Below are positions 35,420 through 46,735 of a stretch of 64,000 nt of DNA, in pieces. Position numbers and translations under genes: made by a program. Origin of the DNA: Capsicum annuum (Eukaryota; Streptophyta; Magnoliopsida; Solanales; Solanaceae); contig NC_061115.1 in the NCBI RefSeq assembly GCF_002878395.1, positions 54,086,609 to 54,150,608 on the forward strand. Reading direction: 5' to 3'. Below the pieces are notes generated by a model. That model was not told where the DNA came from, made no database searches, and saw only the letters and a list, made by a program, of their open reading frames with translations. How positions within the stretch are numbered: position 1 is the stretch's first letter; each line of letters begins with the position of its first letter.

Positions 35420-36330
35420 ATCTAAGAATGAGAATTTCTTCTTAATAAATTAATGTATTTTTTTAAGAAAAATAAGATTGTAATTTTTGTTAAATGAGTT
35501 TGCTAAGTTAATATGTTTATTATTTTTTAAAAAAATGATGGTTTACTCATATGACATACTAATTAGAAGAGGAAGAGACTTTTGAGGTATTTAGTAATTT
35601 TTTGAGAAAAATATTGATAACTGAGTGATATTATTGTCTTAGCAAACATAAAAGTGACTTTTTTCCAAAAACATGAATAACAATTCAAGAAAATAACTTT
35701 AGAAAAATAAAAAGTTTAAGTAATGGTAAAAGATTCTAACCATGAAAACTCCTTCTTAATAAACTAATATATTTTTCTAAAGAAAAGAATAAGAATATAA
35801 TTTTGACTAAATAAGTTTAATGAGTTAAATAGGTATTTTATTAAAAAAATGGTTTACATGGCCTGCCAGTTAGAAGAGAAAGAGATGTATGATATTTAGT
35901 TGTTTTTTTAGACTAACAGTGATAGTTGCGTCATATAATTATCTCTAAAAAGATCTAAAGTAATTTTTTTGGGCAATTCAAAAAATATGAGTGGTCATTC
36001 AGAAAAATAACTCTTGAAAAAATATATGTCAAGTTTTAGTATCGATAAAGTTTTTCTAAGTATAAAATTTTTTCTATAATAAACTATAGTATTTTTTTTA
36101 AAAAAAATATAAGTGTATTTTTAATTAAATGAGTTTGATGAGTTATAAGTTTAGTAATTTAAAAAAAAAAATTAATGACATGATATGCCAACTAAGAGAG
36201 AGAGAAGGTTTTTGAGGTGTTCAGTGTTTTTTGAGTAAAAGACTGATAGCTGAGTAATATTGTGGTCTTAAATAAAACATAAGTGATATCTGAAGGAAAT
36301 ATACAAAACTTGAGTGACTATTTAGGAAAT
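35420..36330. repeat. ~318 bp tandem repeat, just under three units
   Basis: Corresponding points are 'ttcttcttaataaattaatgta' near 35430, 'tccttcttaataaactaatata' near 35747 and 'ttttctataataaactatagta' near 36066, spacing 317 and 319 bp. Further along each unit 'tggtttac..atg..at..c.a.ttagaagag' and 'gataactgagtgatattattg'-like phrases recur in order. The third unit ends near 36330. The units are strongly diverged, so the array is old. Confidence 0.75.
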
Positions 36331-38659
36331 TCACTAACATTTTTTGCGTTTTCTTACCCGGTTGATTTCTCTATTGACGTCTCTATCAATACTTTAAATT
36401 TTCAAACTCTCTATCAATAGTCATTTAAGCGTTTTCTCTCAACTACATAAATAGAGTGGTGAGCGAATTATTTCTTTTTCTTTTTAGTGTTTTAAGGTCT
36501 AATTCTTGCGTCTATTTATTTTGTTGAAGTTTTTAGAAAAATAACTTAGTTGTTATATTTTTAACTATACAGAAATTACAAAAAATTAAATATTCAAATA
36601 AATATAGCGGGGTGAATGATTTTCGTTTCGTAGAGATTGATAAGATTATATCAGTTGTAAAAATAGTTTAAAAATAACAAGTCTTTTAGTCTCCAACTCG
36701 TAAAAAGCGTTTGACATAGGCTACATCAAAGATAGGTTTATAAACAATGACCCCTGCAGCGCACAAACCTAACATGTTGTTTTTTGATGCGTTTTTTTAA
36801 TTACAGTTAACTTGTGGGTAATACAGCTAAAACAATTGACTATACTTGATCAAATGCCTTGATACTAACACGGCAAAACATGACATCCTTATGCACACAC
36901 ATACACACACACACACATATATGTGTGTGAAATGGATAAACAATTTTGGGAGCACAGAAGTAGCTTGATGGAATTGAGATATAGGAGTAAAAACTTTTTA
37001 ATTAGTGCAGTTTAGATACTTAGATATCTACTAACGATAAAAAATTTTTTAGTAAAAGACCTTTCAACCTCTTATTCATTGTATAGAATTACATATGGAG
37101 AAGTGATTATAGTGAAAAATATATAAAAATGATGTTGTACTATTTAGAAATATTTATCTTTATGTATATTAAATTTAATTTTTTCCTCTCTGCTTGGAAT
37201 TTTCATTCAATTAAATTAAGAGCTAGCAGATTATTTGAATTTTAAGTGCAGAAGCATGTTCAATTTTGTATATCAGCTGGAAAGTGATAATGTCGGCAAT
37301 TCACCTGTCTCTAAATAAGGTCAGTATATAAGCGGTGGTCTTGTTATCTTATGTAACACTTGGTATATAGATTTTGCTTTTTTTGAAGTTTTTGAGTAGA
37401 TAAGTAGTAAATCAGACAAATGATAATTGAGAAGCTTTTCTTGAGATTTTTGCTATAATAAACTGTCAATCTGACATGACCAAAGAATTTTGAACTCTTA
37501 CTAAATTAAATTACTTTTTCAAGAAATGAGAGGCATTTAATCATATGACTAAAGAAAATTTTTCATTGATAAAAAAAAAATAAAGATTGTATTTTAATCT
37601 ATTTGAATTTGAAATTGTAAATTGTGTTGTTGTGGTTGAAGATCTATGAGTTATATATATTCATCAATAATGAAAAATCACACATAAGAGAGCAACCAAG
37701 GTTGAACATTGTTGCCATGAGTACTTCTGCAACATTGATTAGAAAGTCTTTCATCCCAAGAAGTTGTGATTGTTTTGTATCTATTTATTCATGCATGTTT
37801 GCTCAAGTGAGTGTTTGAGTTATATGTCTTGAAGTTCATATTAATAATGATTGTCAGTATTTGTACTATTCATCAGGTCACTTTATTCTACAATAATATT
37901 ATCTAATCCTATGTGAATTGAATATCCATGACACTTGTATGGACGCGACATGCACTTCTTCTATGACGTGTGATTTGAAATGAAATCTTTCAAATCTTTA
38001 TTCTATTGATGAGTATTTTATTGTGAATTTTGTACTGTAAAATCTCTGAATCTTTATTTTATTGATTAATATTTTATAGTGGACTCTATTGATTAGTATT
38101 TTGTTACAGATTTTGTACTTTTATTATATAAATGCAAATGTTCATTAAATATTCTTGAGTTGCTATATCTTAAAACTAACATTATGTTAAATCATCAATT
38201 TTTTTCGTTTTAGTTTCTTTATTTAGAGATGAGAAAAAAAAAAATTTTAAGTGCAATAGATGTGAATTTTTCGTCAAAACAACAATCACATTAGATAGAA
38301 AAAAGATGAAAAAAGATTCTCGAAAAATAATCTACATAATCAGTTGTCCTAAATGTTGATAATCGAGGTACAAGCTCTCAATTTAAGTTTTAAATTTGAT
38401 CTAGCATTGGCCAAAGAATGATTTCCATTCTTACTCTAGAATTGGTTGTTCCTGGATATTGAATTGACTTTATTTTCTTTTACTTATGTAGTGTTATCCT
38501 TATTTCAATATGACCTTTTTTATGTTTGCTACTTTGTAAAGATAAACCTTTGCTTTTTATTTATAAATTATGGTTGTTATGAGGTATGTATGTCAATTTA
38601 GTGTTTAAATAATGGATGCAACAAAAATTAAACACAAATGAAACTATATTTGAATTCAA
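36331..38659. other. AT-rich stretch with a CA/TG dinucleotide tract
   Basis: No gene is supported. A (CA)n/(TG)n tract at 36892-36930 can fold on itself (ACACACAC then ATATATGTGTGTG). The small frame at 37624-37818 has no recognisable domain. Confidence 0.4.
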
Positions 38660-38663
38660 AATA

Positions 38664-38690
38664 TTGGGCCCGTGCATAGTGCTTATCTAG
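38664..38690 (+). mobile_element. Helitron 3' terminus
   Basis: TTGGGCCCGTGCATAGTGCT then TATCTAG, followed by T. This closely matches the hairpin-plus-CTAG end seen at 34845. The 5' end was not identified; sequence to its left is likely part of it. Confidence 0.65.
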
Positions 38691-38692
38691 TA

Positions 38693-38935
38693 CTCCATCC
38701 ATTTCAAAAAGAATGATATACTTTGACTTCACACAAAGTTTAAGAAGATAAAGAAGACTTTTGAATCTTGTGGTCTTAAATTAAAGTTATGTCAAATGTA
38801 TCAAAATGACCTTTAATCTTGTGGTCCTAAATATGTCATGTGGAAAGTTGAAATTAAAGTATTGCCAAAAAGGAAAAAGGGTCATTCTTTTTAAAACGGA
38901 CTAAAAAGGAAAGTAGGTCATTCTTTGCTTGGCAT
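38693..38935. mobile_element. Stowaway-like MITE, right end truncated
   Basis: It starts CTCCATCCATTTCAAAAAGA directly after TA (38691-38692), and its interior is the inverted equivalent of the MITE at 17237-17483 ('cttgtggtcttaaattaaagt', 'ggaaagttgaaattaaagt'). At the right the terminal repeat stops after GGTCATTCTTT without GGAGGGAG. Its left edge coincides with the Helitron end. Confidence 0.7.
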
Positions 38936-39067
38936 TGTCCTGCCAGTTTAAGTAGAGGTAAAATTGGAATTCACTGTAGCACATACACACATGGCACTAG
39001 CCATTTTTCAATACACATGCCCAACTCTGGGTCCCACTTACAGTTTGTCTTTAATGTGCAGGGGGTT

Positions 39068-39089
39068 TTCCCCCCCCCCCCCCCCTCCC
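39068..39089. repeat. Poly-C tract
   Basis: A run of about 20 C ending in CTCCCTCCCC. The overlapping frame with a poly-Pro or poly-Gly run is an artefact. Confidence 0.85.
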
Positions 39090-39914
39090 TCCCCGGTGCT
39101 ATCTATCCAAAGAGATGATGAGAGTTTTGAAATAATTACAATTTCATTAATATTTGGAGAATTATATTTGGTATTTCCTTCATAAACTAAAGTGACAGTA
39201 AAACAATAAAGCACGAAGCTCAATTTACAAAGGCGTAGAAAGAAAAAATCCAAAAATGAAGAAAAGGGCCACAGATTACATAACCATGGAAAGAACAAGT
39301 AAAAAAGTGAAATCTACAAACAAAGAGACATCATTAAGAACCACTAATTCTTCTTTCAAACTGTATCAACCAATTGTTTTGTTTCCCAATCTATATATAT
39401 AAATAAAAGAGAAACATGAGGTTGCTGATGTGGCAGACCTCTAAAGTCAGTATTCATATTTATCTTTTCTCCTATTTTTTGGCATTTTATTCCTTTTAAT
39501 TCTCTTTTAAAAACAAAAAAAATCTACCAATTAATTTTCCTTAATAAAATTCATTAATTTTCCTTTATTAAATTTATCAAATACACCGTACCAGCAAAAT
39601 TATTACATATTACAGTTTTCAACAAACTTCCCTGTCTTCCTCTTTTCTTCCCCATTATTATTAACCCTTCTTCTGAAAAATTCAATAATCAAATCATGGT
39701 GCCACAATTGTTTCTTACTCTCAGAGAAAAAGTAAAAATTAATTAACAGAGGAGGAGAATTCAACCCATCAGATGTATTATTCCAGATCAAAAACTTAAA
39801 GATTTCAATTTTAAGAAGGTATGAAACTTCATGTTTTCTTGATTTTTCTTTCATGTGTATTTGTATTACTCTTTCTCTTACGTTTATTATTCTTATTGTC
39901 AATCTTACAAAATT

Positions 39915-40753
39915 TGTGCAATTTGTCATAGTTTGGGAGGAGCTGCTATTCTAATGTACCTCTTAACACATCGAATTGCGAAAGAGCCACATAGGCTTTC
40001 AAGATTAAACTTATTATCGCCTGTTGGGTTTCATCATGATTCCAATCCTATATTCACTATGATGGAATACTTATTCCTACTATTTTCAGCTCTACTTGAC
40101 CCTTTTATGTCAGCTTTCTATATTCTCACTTGATTTTTCTGCATGTTGTTTAACAAATTAGCTCGAGACTTCCACAACTTACCAATAGTTGGAGGCCTTG
40201 TGCAAACTCTCATATAAGTTATTTGGTTGGTGGATACAGTTCCAACTAGGTTGGAGTCTTAGGGTTACCAAACTACAATATGAATGACATGCCAACTATT
40301 TCATTCCGCGTGGCTCTTCATTTGGCATAGATCAAGAACAGATGGAAGTTTATAATGTTTGACTATGGGAGTGCAGTTGCGAACATAGAAGCTTATGGTT
40401 TCCTTTGGCCTTTAGATTTGGGGGAGTACTATTTCCTTATTGATATTCTGGTTGATCTTGTTGCTGGGAGAAACGACAAGGTCATTAGGCCATCCATGGT
40501 AAGGAAACATTATAAGCTAATGAAGGATGCAGGTGTGGAGATGTCATATAATGAGTTTAAGTAAGCTCATTTGGATTTTATATTTTCCCGTCATGAAGAA
40601 TTATTGTCATATGTTATGTCTCGATTAAATTTAGTAGGTTCTTCTATGAAGCAGCAACGCTGCCAGACTATTGAAGATCAGCAGAAAAGAGGCCTTAGGT
40701 ATTGCAGTTTCATTGCTGATAACTATGTCTTAGGTGAATGGTTCTTCTCTTAA
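39915..40753 (+). pseudogene. Captured lipase (alpha/beta-hydrolase) gene fragment
   Basis: The intact family are acid-lipase-like alpha/beta hydrolases that cleave acyl-glycerols or sterol esters. Here the sequence begins inside the fold at the nucleophile elbow: CHSLGGAAILMYL at about 39925, where the canonical first residue Gly of G-H-S-L-G is Cys. It continues with HRLSRLNLLSPVGFHH, FTMMEYLFLL, and, in shifted frames, LFNKLARDFHNLPIVGGL. The acid region is VDLVAGRNDKVIRPSMVRKH with the likely catalytic Asp at about 40480, and the His region reads AHLDFIFSRHEELLSYVMSR near 40565-40625. The N-terminal part is absent, introns look removed or merged, and there are several stops, so it is a captured, non-functional fragment. 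Confidence 0.82.
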
Positions 40754-41237
40754 GTTATTCCTATTCGTAAGGTATGTATACTCATCTTCTATTGGAAGTT
40801 GTCTGATGAAGGTGGAGGAGCTTCTGAATCTTCGTTTATAAAAATGCGATCAAATTTGCATGCTTAGTGGCCAAACAACACAAATATTCTAGCTCGGATA
40901 GATTTTTTTGATGACATTCCTTGGTATAAAAACTTCTTGAAGGGTACAATTGAAGATTTGCCTATTATTAAGGGCAAGTACTTGAAAAAAGACACTTTTT
41001 ATTTGTGAGAATGATATTTTCTTGTACAAATGTGCTACAGGGCGATTAATAAAAAACATCACTTTACCATTAGAAGTTGGTTTGTTCATTGCTTGTATTA
41101 CTCTTTCTCTTGCGTTTATTATTCTTATTATTCGATATTATTTTATTGTTTCAGGCCTTAGGTATTGCGGTTTTGTTGCTGCTAACTATGTCTTTAGAAG
41201 AGCGGTTCTTCTTTTAAGTTATTCCTATTCGTAAGGT
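40695..41237 (+). repeat. Paired ~95 bp direct repeats inside the Helitron
   Basis: 'ggccttaggtattgcagttt' to 'cctattcgtaaggtatgtata' (about 40691-40780) recurs at about 41154-41246 with few changes. A second pair, 'ttgtattactctttctctta' near 39860 and 41096, suggests that a longer piece was duplicated around the lipase fragment. Confidence 0.75.
40880..41090 (+). pseudogene. Gypsy integrase-like zinc-finger fragment
   Basis: Readable pieces are LARIDFFDDIPWYKNFLKG, then GKYLKKDTFYL, and after a shift ENDIFLYKCATGRLIKN. The spacing resembles the H-H-C-C finger region upstream of the integrase core in Tat/Athila-type gypsy elements ('DDIPWYAD...'). No catalytic core follows. It sits within the Helitron, so it is either captured or an older nested piece. 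Confidence 0.45.
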
Positions 41238-42318
41238 ATGTATACTTATATCCTCATGCCTTCTCGATTTTCAGTTGTTTATGTTCATACATTACTTGAA
41301 TATTTTGCTTATTTCTCTTAGATCATGTAAACTGAGTAATTGTTACTTTCTTTATTTTTGTATTGTTTAGCGGTTTAACATTGTATATTATTATGCATAT
41401 AAAAAAAATAATGTACAATTATGACAGGCGATACAAAAATTCAAAAGTTTTTCATGTTTTCCTACAAGATTGAACACTTTATGTCCTGCTTATTTATCTC
41501 TACATGTTGTAGGGCTCAAGAATTTGATGGATGACCATAAAAATGAATTCGAGATGATGCAAGATCAACTTGATCAAAGAGAAAGGGAGTTATAAGTTGT
41601 ATGTATTATACGGACGGGATGCATCTACAAGATAAGTTTAGCAAATAAAATCTATCATGATCCATTAATAATTCAACATAATTTTGATATTCGTACAAAA
41701 GTTATTATTTCACAAAAATATTTCATAAAATGTATTCATGGGCTTTCTTTCTTATATAAGTAATGAACCTTGTGTTAAGCTTCATGACAGATAGTTAGCA
41801 TATCAAAAGCTTCTAAAAGCAAGAGATACTCGATAGTCATTGTGATATATGGACTACAAGAGTTTGAGATGATACAAAACAAATATTTCTAAATTTGTAA
41901 TAATGAAAGTTGAATATCCTTAACTACACAAAATATGAAAGTGGTTGAATATGCTTGAGAAATAAATTGGTTTAAAGTGTAGTGGGTTGTCATTAACAAT
42001 TGTTGAGATTAAATTTATCAAACTATTATTGTGGCCGTATATGAGTTTCTTTTGTTACTAAATATTACTGCTTAAGGGTTAAAAGAGAGGAATGAAAATT
42101 TTAACATTTTAAAAAATAAAGAGAATAAGAAAGAAAAGTATTTAATTAAAGAAGATAAAAGAGGATAAAGGTACAATTTCATCAGTTAGATTAAGTATCC
42201 TGAAAATCCAATATATTTGGATTTAAAATTTAAACCTTTTTTTCATGGAGTAAAAAATTATTTGTAGGCTTAACAAGAAGAATTATTACCAGGCGCGAAC
42301 CGCGGGTATGTTACCTAG

Positions 42319-42649
42319 TTTACAAATATAATAAATCTTTCAACTTGCAAGTATCACAGAATCTCTAATTTTTTCATCTATTTTATTTGTAGTTTAATGA
42401 AATCAGAAGTTTAGGGAACACGTGTAAGAGAGATTGGCCACCGAAGAGGAGTCGGATCTACTTTTGTGATACCTACTAATCCACTTATACAAAACCTTTT
42501 CGTTTCAAAATACTATATAAAAGTTCAAAAAAATCTTACATTAATTTATATTTTAATTTAACCATATCAAAATTCTATTAATCTCATATAATTGGGACAG
42601 AGTAAGTAATGTATGTATTATTTGAAATTGACATAAAAGTACGATAAAT
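42319..42649. other. Flank of the Helitron, older repeat DNA
   Basis: No gene. From about 42590 the sequence ('gtatgtattatttgaaattgacataaaagtacgataaattataataa') belongs to the same AT-rich repeat family as 33840-34848, which the next element interrupted. Confidence 0.4.
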
Positions 42650-42658
42650 TATAATAAT

Positions 42659-43793
42659 AGTTTAAGTCATTGACAATCACTTTAAGTTGTCTTGAAAATT
42701 CAGTTAAACCCCTCAACTAAGGTCTGTACCTATCAGGCCTAACCCACTCGAATTTTGATCCAACTAGGCATTTCTTGCTTACATGGCATGCCGCGTGCTA
42801 TGTACTCGTAGAGGGCGCGTGAAATTCATTTTTTTGTTGATTTCTTTCTTTTTTGGTCTTCTTCTCTATTATATTTTTCATTTTGGATTAGTCACTATTG
42901 CCGTCCTCCTTTTTCACCGAAAAAAATGAAGATTATCATTACAACTTTCAAATCTTATACTTTTTCTCACACTTTCTATTCCTACTCTTTTTTCAACCAA
43001 CAGATTTGAGATTTTTTTTACATACCAAACAAAGTTGAAAAAGTTATTGCAAAAAAAAAAAGAATCAATTATAAAGTGTGGATGAGGAAGAAAATGTAAA
43101 AGAGAAGAAACATACTGAATTCACACTTAGTTCTATCAAGAACTTTATTTTTTTTTCTAATTAAATTCATTCTCTTGATTATTAAATAAAATCCAATATT
43201 GTTACTAATGATGTCTATTTTTATGTTAAGAATTGGCGATATCTTGGTTTGTTCAAATGGATTTTCATTGATTATGGTTAGGAATAGGTGGGGTAGGTGA
43301 AGATCATGGGATGGGTGGGGGGCTTTGTGCGTGAAGACGATGGGGGAGGGGGGGTTAAAAAAAAATTTAAGAAATTATTAGTAAATATTGTATTAATGAA
43401 TAATTTAAGTTTAAATTTTAATAAATTTTTAAATATCCTATGATGTGTAATTAATGGAATTTTTATTTTTATTTTTTTGTGGGGGTGGGGGGGGGGGGGG
43501 GGGGGAGGTCGAATTTGTTTATATTAATAATTTATTTATATAATAATTTACTTTTGCCTTTATTTTTAACTCATAGTTATTTTTTAAAAATCTGTTGTCA
43601 CGTTTTTTTTTAATTGGTTATTTTTATCAAGTCACGCGAGTGTGTTACATTCTATATCTTTTGCTGATTGTCCAAAAAAAGCCTAAATGGATAAAAATTC
43701 GGGTGAGTTAGGGGCCTGATAGGTACAGGTCTGAGTTGAAGGGTTTAAGTGAAATTTTAAGACAACTTAAAGGGGCTACCGATGACTTAAACC
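42659..43793. mobile_element. MULE-type non-autonomous element 1, 1135 bp
   Basis: Long imperfect inverted ends: the left end AGTTTAAGTCATTGACAATC and the complement of the right end GGTTTAAGTCATCGGTAGCC stay alignable for about 120 bp through CTTTAAGTTGTCTTRAAAWTTC and GTACCTATCAGGCC. The flanks TATAATAAT (42650-42658) and TACAATAAT (43794-43802) form a nine-base target duplication with one mismatch, as for Mutator-like elements. A poly-G tract is at 43482-43506. No transposase is encoded. Confidence 0.8.
43482..43506. repeat. Poly-G tract
   Basis: GTGGGGG then a run of about 20 G inside MULE-type element 1. A second G-rich patch (GGGGGAGGGGGGG) lies near 43340-43354. Confidence 0.85.
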
Positions 43794-43822
43794 TACAATA
43801 ATTAACAACTTAGATATTTATA

Positions 43823-44954
43823 GGTTTAAGTCATCGATAGCCTCTTAAACTTGTTTCAAAATTTCACAATTTAGTCTTGAACCTATTGAACACCCAAATA
43901 ATTCAAATGTATACCTATTAGGCACAAATTACTGGTGTGGCAAGAAAAGTGTAAATTAGGCGCGTGTTGAGTATCAATTAATATTTTATTTTTATTTTTA
44001 TTTTTATTAAAAAAATTATACTTAAATTATTTTATTAATATATTCTTTAATAAATAATAATTTCTTAATTTTAAAAAAAAAAAAAGTGTCCCCCCAACCC
44101 ATCGTCTTCACGTCCCCCTCCCCTCCCCCAATTTAAGTAACGATATTTGGAAAACGGAGGTTCAATTCCGGCGATCTTTGACTCCACCAATTTTGAATTT
44201 GGCTGTACCAATTATGTAGTCTTTGACTCTACCATTTCTCTAATCCCTGCAATTCGGCTGTACCAATACTTCATCAATTTCGGGCGGCGATTTCACAGTT
44301 GACGCCATCCAATTTCGATGCAAATCTTTGTTGTTGTGGACGCGCCGCCGCCGCCACCTTTCCCGCCGCCTCGTCCAGTCTCTCAGGTTGCCCAGAACTT
44401 GCAAGACCTTGAGTTCTACAAATCACCTTTCACATCACTCTGAAATTTAAACAATAATTAGCTTGTTAAAAAATCTAATGAGATGCATACCATATTGAGA
44501 AAAGTTTCTGTATTTTCTGCCTGAAATTTTGTCTATCCAGAATCTTAATAGGTAGAAAGCTTCCATGTTATGAATAGGTAGAGTCCAATTGTAGGGAGTT
44601 CCAAGGAAGAAAAAGGGAGATTCGGTGTGGGTGGGTTGGAAGGGGAGCGTGGAAAGTTAGGTGTGGGGGTGGGTATATATATATATATAAAAGATATTTT
44701 CTTTTTTTAAAATTTATAATTACTTTTTAGTAATTGGTTAGGTCATCAATAGCACATGGCATTTTTTAATTAGTCAATTTTGTCATGTCAGCACAAGTGT
44801 AGAAAACATACTTCATAATTTTTGTTGAATATTCAAAAGTGCCTAGTAAAAATAATTTTCTATACAATATAGGTGTTCAATAGGTATCAATCTTAGTTGA
44901 GGGGTCCAAGTGAAATTTTGAAACAAGTTTAGAATTCTATCGATGACTTAAGTC
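43823..44954. mobile_element. MULE-type non-autonomous element 2, 1132 bp, gene-capture candidate
   Basis: Same family as element 1 and nearly the same length. It starts GGTTTAAGTCATCGATAGCC and ends with the complement of GACTTAAGTCATCGATAGAA. The flanks ATATTTATA (43814-43822) and ATATTTAAA (44955-44963) are a nine-base duplication with one mismatch. The outer thirds correspond to element 1 in inverted orientation, including the shared 'ccatcgtcttcacg' next to C-rich sequence. The interior (44150-44460) differs and is unusually GC-rich, so it looks like captured gene sequence (Pack-MULE style). Confidence 0.78.
44320..44448 (+). pseudogene. GC-rich Pro-rich coding-like insert in MULE-type element 2
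   Basis: A 42-codon frame from ATG 44320 reads MQIFVVVDAPPPPPFPPPRP and continues VSQVAQNLQDLEFYK to a stop at 44446-44448. The surrounding 300 bp is far richer in GC than the rest of the window. I do not recognise the parent gene. It lies outside the terminal repeats of the element and has no counterpart in element 1, which fits a captured exon. It is too short to be a complete gene. Confidence 0.45.
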
Positions 44955-44963
44955 ATATTTAAA

Positions 44964-46735
44964 AGACATATAAAAAAAAAATTACATAGTACCACAACTT
45001 AAGTTCACTAATCTACTTAGAATTCCTATCCTTTTTTAGTAATTATAATAATCCCTAATTTTTAGCATATCCTAAGAAAACTCGGATACATCCTTAAAAT
45101 TCTTATTTACTTTCTCTCTCTTAAAACATCCAATAAATCACAAAAATTGGGAATCCACCACCTACTGGTCCTATTTTCTTGGCTAAAATTTATCTCCATT
45201 ATTTATTGTTCCTTTCATCTTCAATTTCTCTATTACTATAATTCAATTTCTCTATTAAGATGTCACTTTTTCTCCGCCACCACCTAGTTGCTCTCACATA
45301 TTTTGTTTGGCATTTGATTCATGAGATGTGAAGCAACTGGATCTTATTCTTGCATTATTTTTTCATCTTCTTTTCCACCAATTTTTTTTATATAAATTAT
45401 TTTTTTATTTTTCCTCATTTGAGCAAAGAAAAGAAAAAAGTGAAAAAAATAAGATTTTAATTTCTTTAAAGTATCGAAATCACATTCCCCAACGTTTTAC
45501 CATGAAATGTGTCTGGTATGTCCTCTGCGGAATTGTTACTTGAAAAATTCAATGGAGATGAAGAAGAGTAGGGTGTCGCAACTTCATGATGTATCTGTTA
45601 TTAATGGCGGAGTGATGGTGCTTCAAAAGGCAAAATGAGGTTTTATTGTTTTGAAAGACAAAGTGGGTGATTCAAAAAGGTATTATGAATATGTATTGAA
45701 ACAAAAAGATAGTGAGATACATTATTTATGTCAGATCCAAGTATCTGATACATAATTATTATGTATCTCTCTTAATTATTTTATAGAATAATGTATTTCG
45801 ATCAAAATAGTTGTAAAGTGTAATGTATCTCTATCATTTTTATTCTACTAATAAACTCATCATTCAACTAGTACATTTATTGATGAATAACCAAGTAATA
45901 ATCTAAATGTTACATTTTAATGTATCTGAATATAAGGTATGCAATATGTATTCGTACTTGATATCAGTCAGTCAAACACTGAATTATTGTAACAACATAG
46001 TGATATTCATTATGAAACGTTCAAAAATAACAAAAAAAAAATGCAACAATTAGAGAAGAGAGGAGAATCATGTTTCTGCCAGAAGAATGAGGATCTTTTT
46101 TTTTTTAAGTTCAAAACTTGAACTACTTACGTTATTCTTGGGATTTTGAGAGTACAATACAAAGTATGTCGAATGAGTTGTTTCACAAATAAAAGATTTT
46201 CATTATTTTTTTTTAACACACATTAACTTCTTGTTAGGATGTATCGGTTGTCAAATTATGTATCTGAAAAATCAAAATTAGATATTTTACGTAATTTTAT
46301 TAAAAGAAGAAATAGAGAGTAAGTAGGGGTAAACTTATTGCGATTTAAGTAAGTTTTACTATAAAAAAACATAATTGACTCTTTAAATGACAAATACTAT
46401 AAATGACAAATTGTAGCAGAGGAAAAAACATACATTATTTAAAAATTACATAGAAAATACTATAAAACACAATAATTAACAATTTAAAATATTTAAAAAA
46501 ACATATATAAAAGATTTGCTTGACTCTCCAAATTCATCAGTATAAACAAAATTGGGACCAAGAAATTAATATGTACTATCTAAAAATTATGTTGAAAGTA
46601 TCATAAATCTTAATAATTAACAACTTAAAATAATTAAAATATGTAACACAATTACAAAAAATTAATTGACTCTATAAACTACATCTGGATCAAATAAATG
46701 ACACAAAAAGATAGCATATATTGGGCTTGTTCTTG
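44964..46735. mobile_element. Helitron-like AT-rich repeat, decayed 3' end
   Basis: The segment continues the repeat family of 33840-34848: 'actataaatcacaataattaac' and 'attaacaacttaaaat' recur at 46440-46640. It closes with ATTGGGCTTGTTCTTGCACT then GGCCCTTGTATCTAA, a decayed hairpin with CTAA where CTAG is expected. A different AT-rich sequence at 45100-46300 with repeated 'aatgtatctctatcatttt' phrases lies inside it. No coding frame is convincing, including 45328-45543. Confidence 0.45.

Larger units (their letters stand above)
39390..42318 (+). mobile_element. Helitron, full length (2.93 kb), with captured gene fragments
   Basis: The left end is A followed by TCTATATATATAAATAAAAG. The right end is a CG-rich hairpin (GGCGCGAACCGCGGG), then TATGTTACCTAG, then T. 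So it has the 5' TC, 3' hairpin, CTAG and insertion between A and T that define plant Helitrons, with no inverted ends or target duplication. It encodes no Rep/helicase and is non-autonomous. Its cargo is a lipase gene fragment at about 39915-40640, a retrotransposon-integrase-like fragment at 40880-41090, and a short coiled-coil-like piece at 41515-41600. All run in + orientation, the usual direction for Helitron cargo. Confidence 0.85.

Noticed and set aside
39038..39298. Minus-strand frame with a Gly run
   Set aside because: The run is the poly-C tract read on the other strand.
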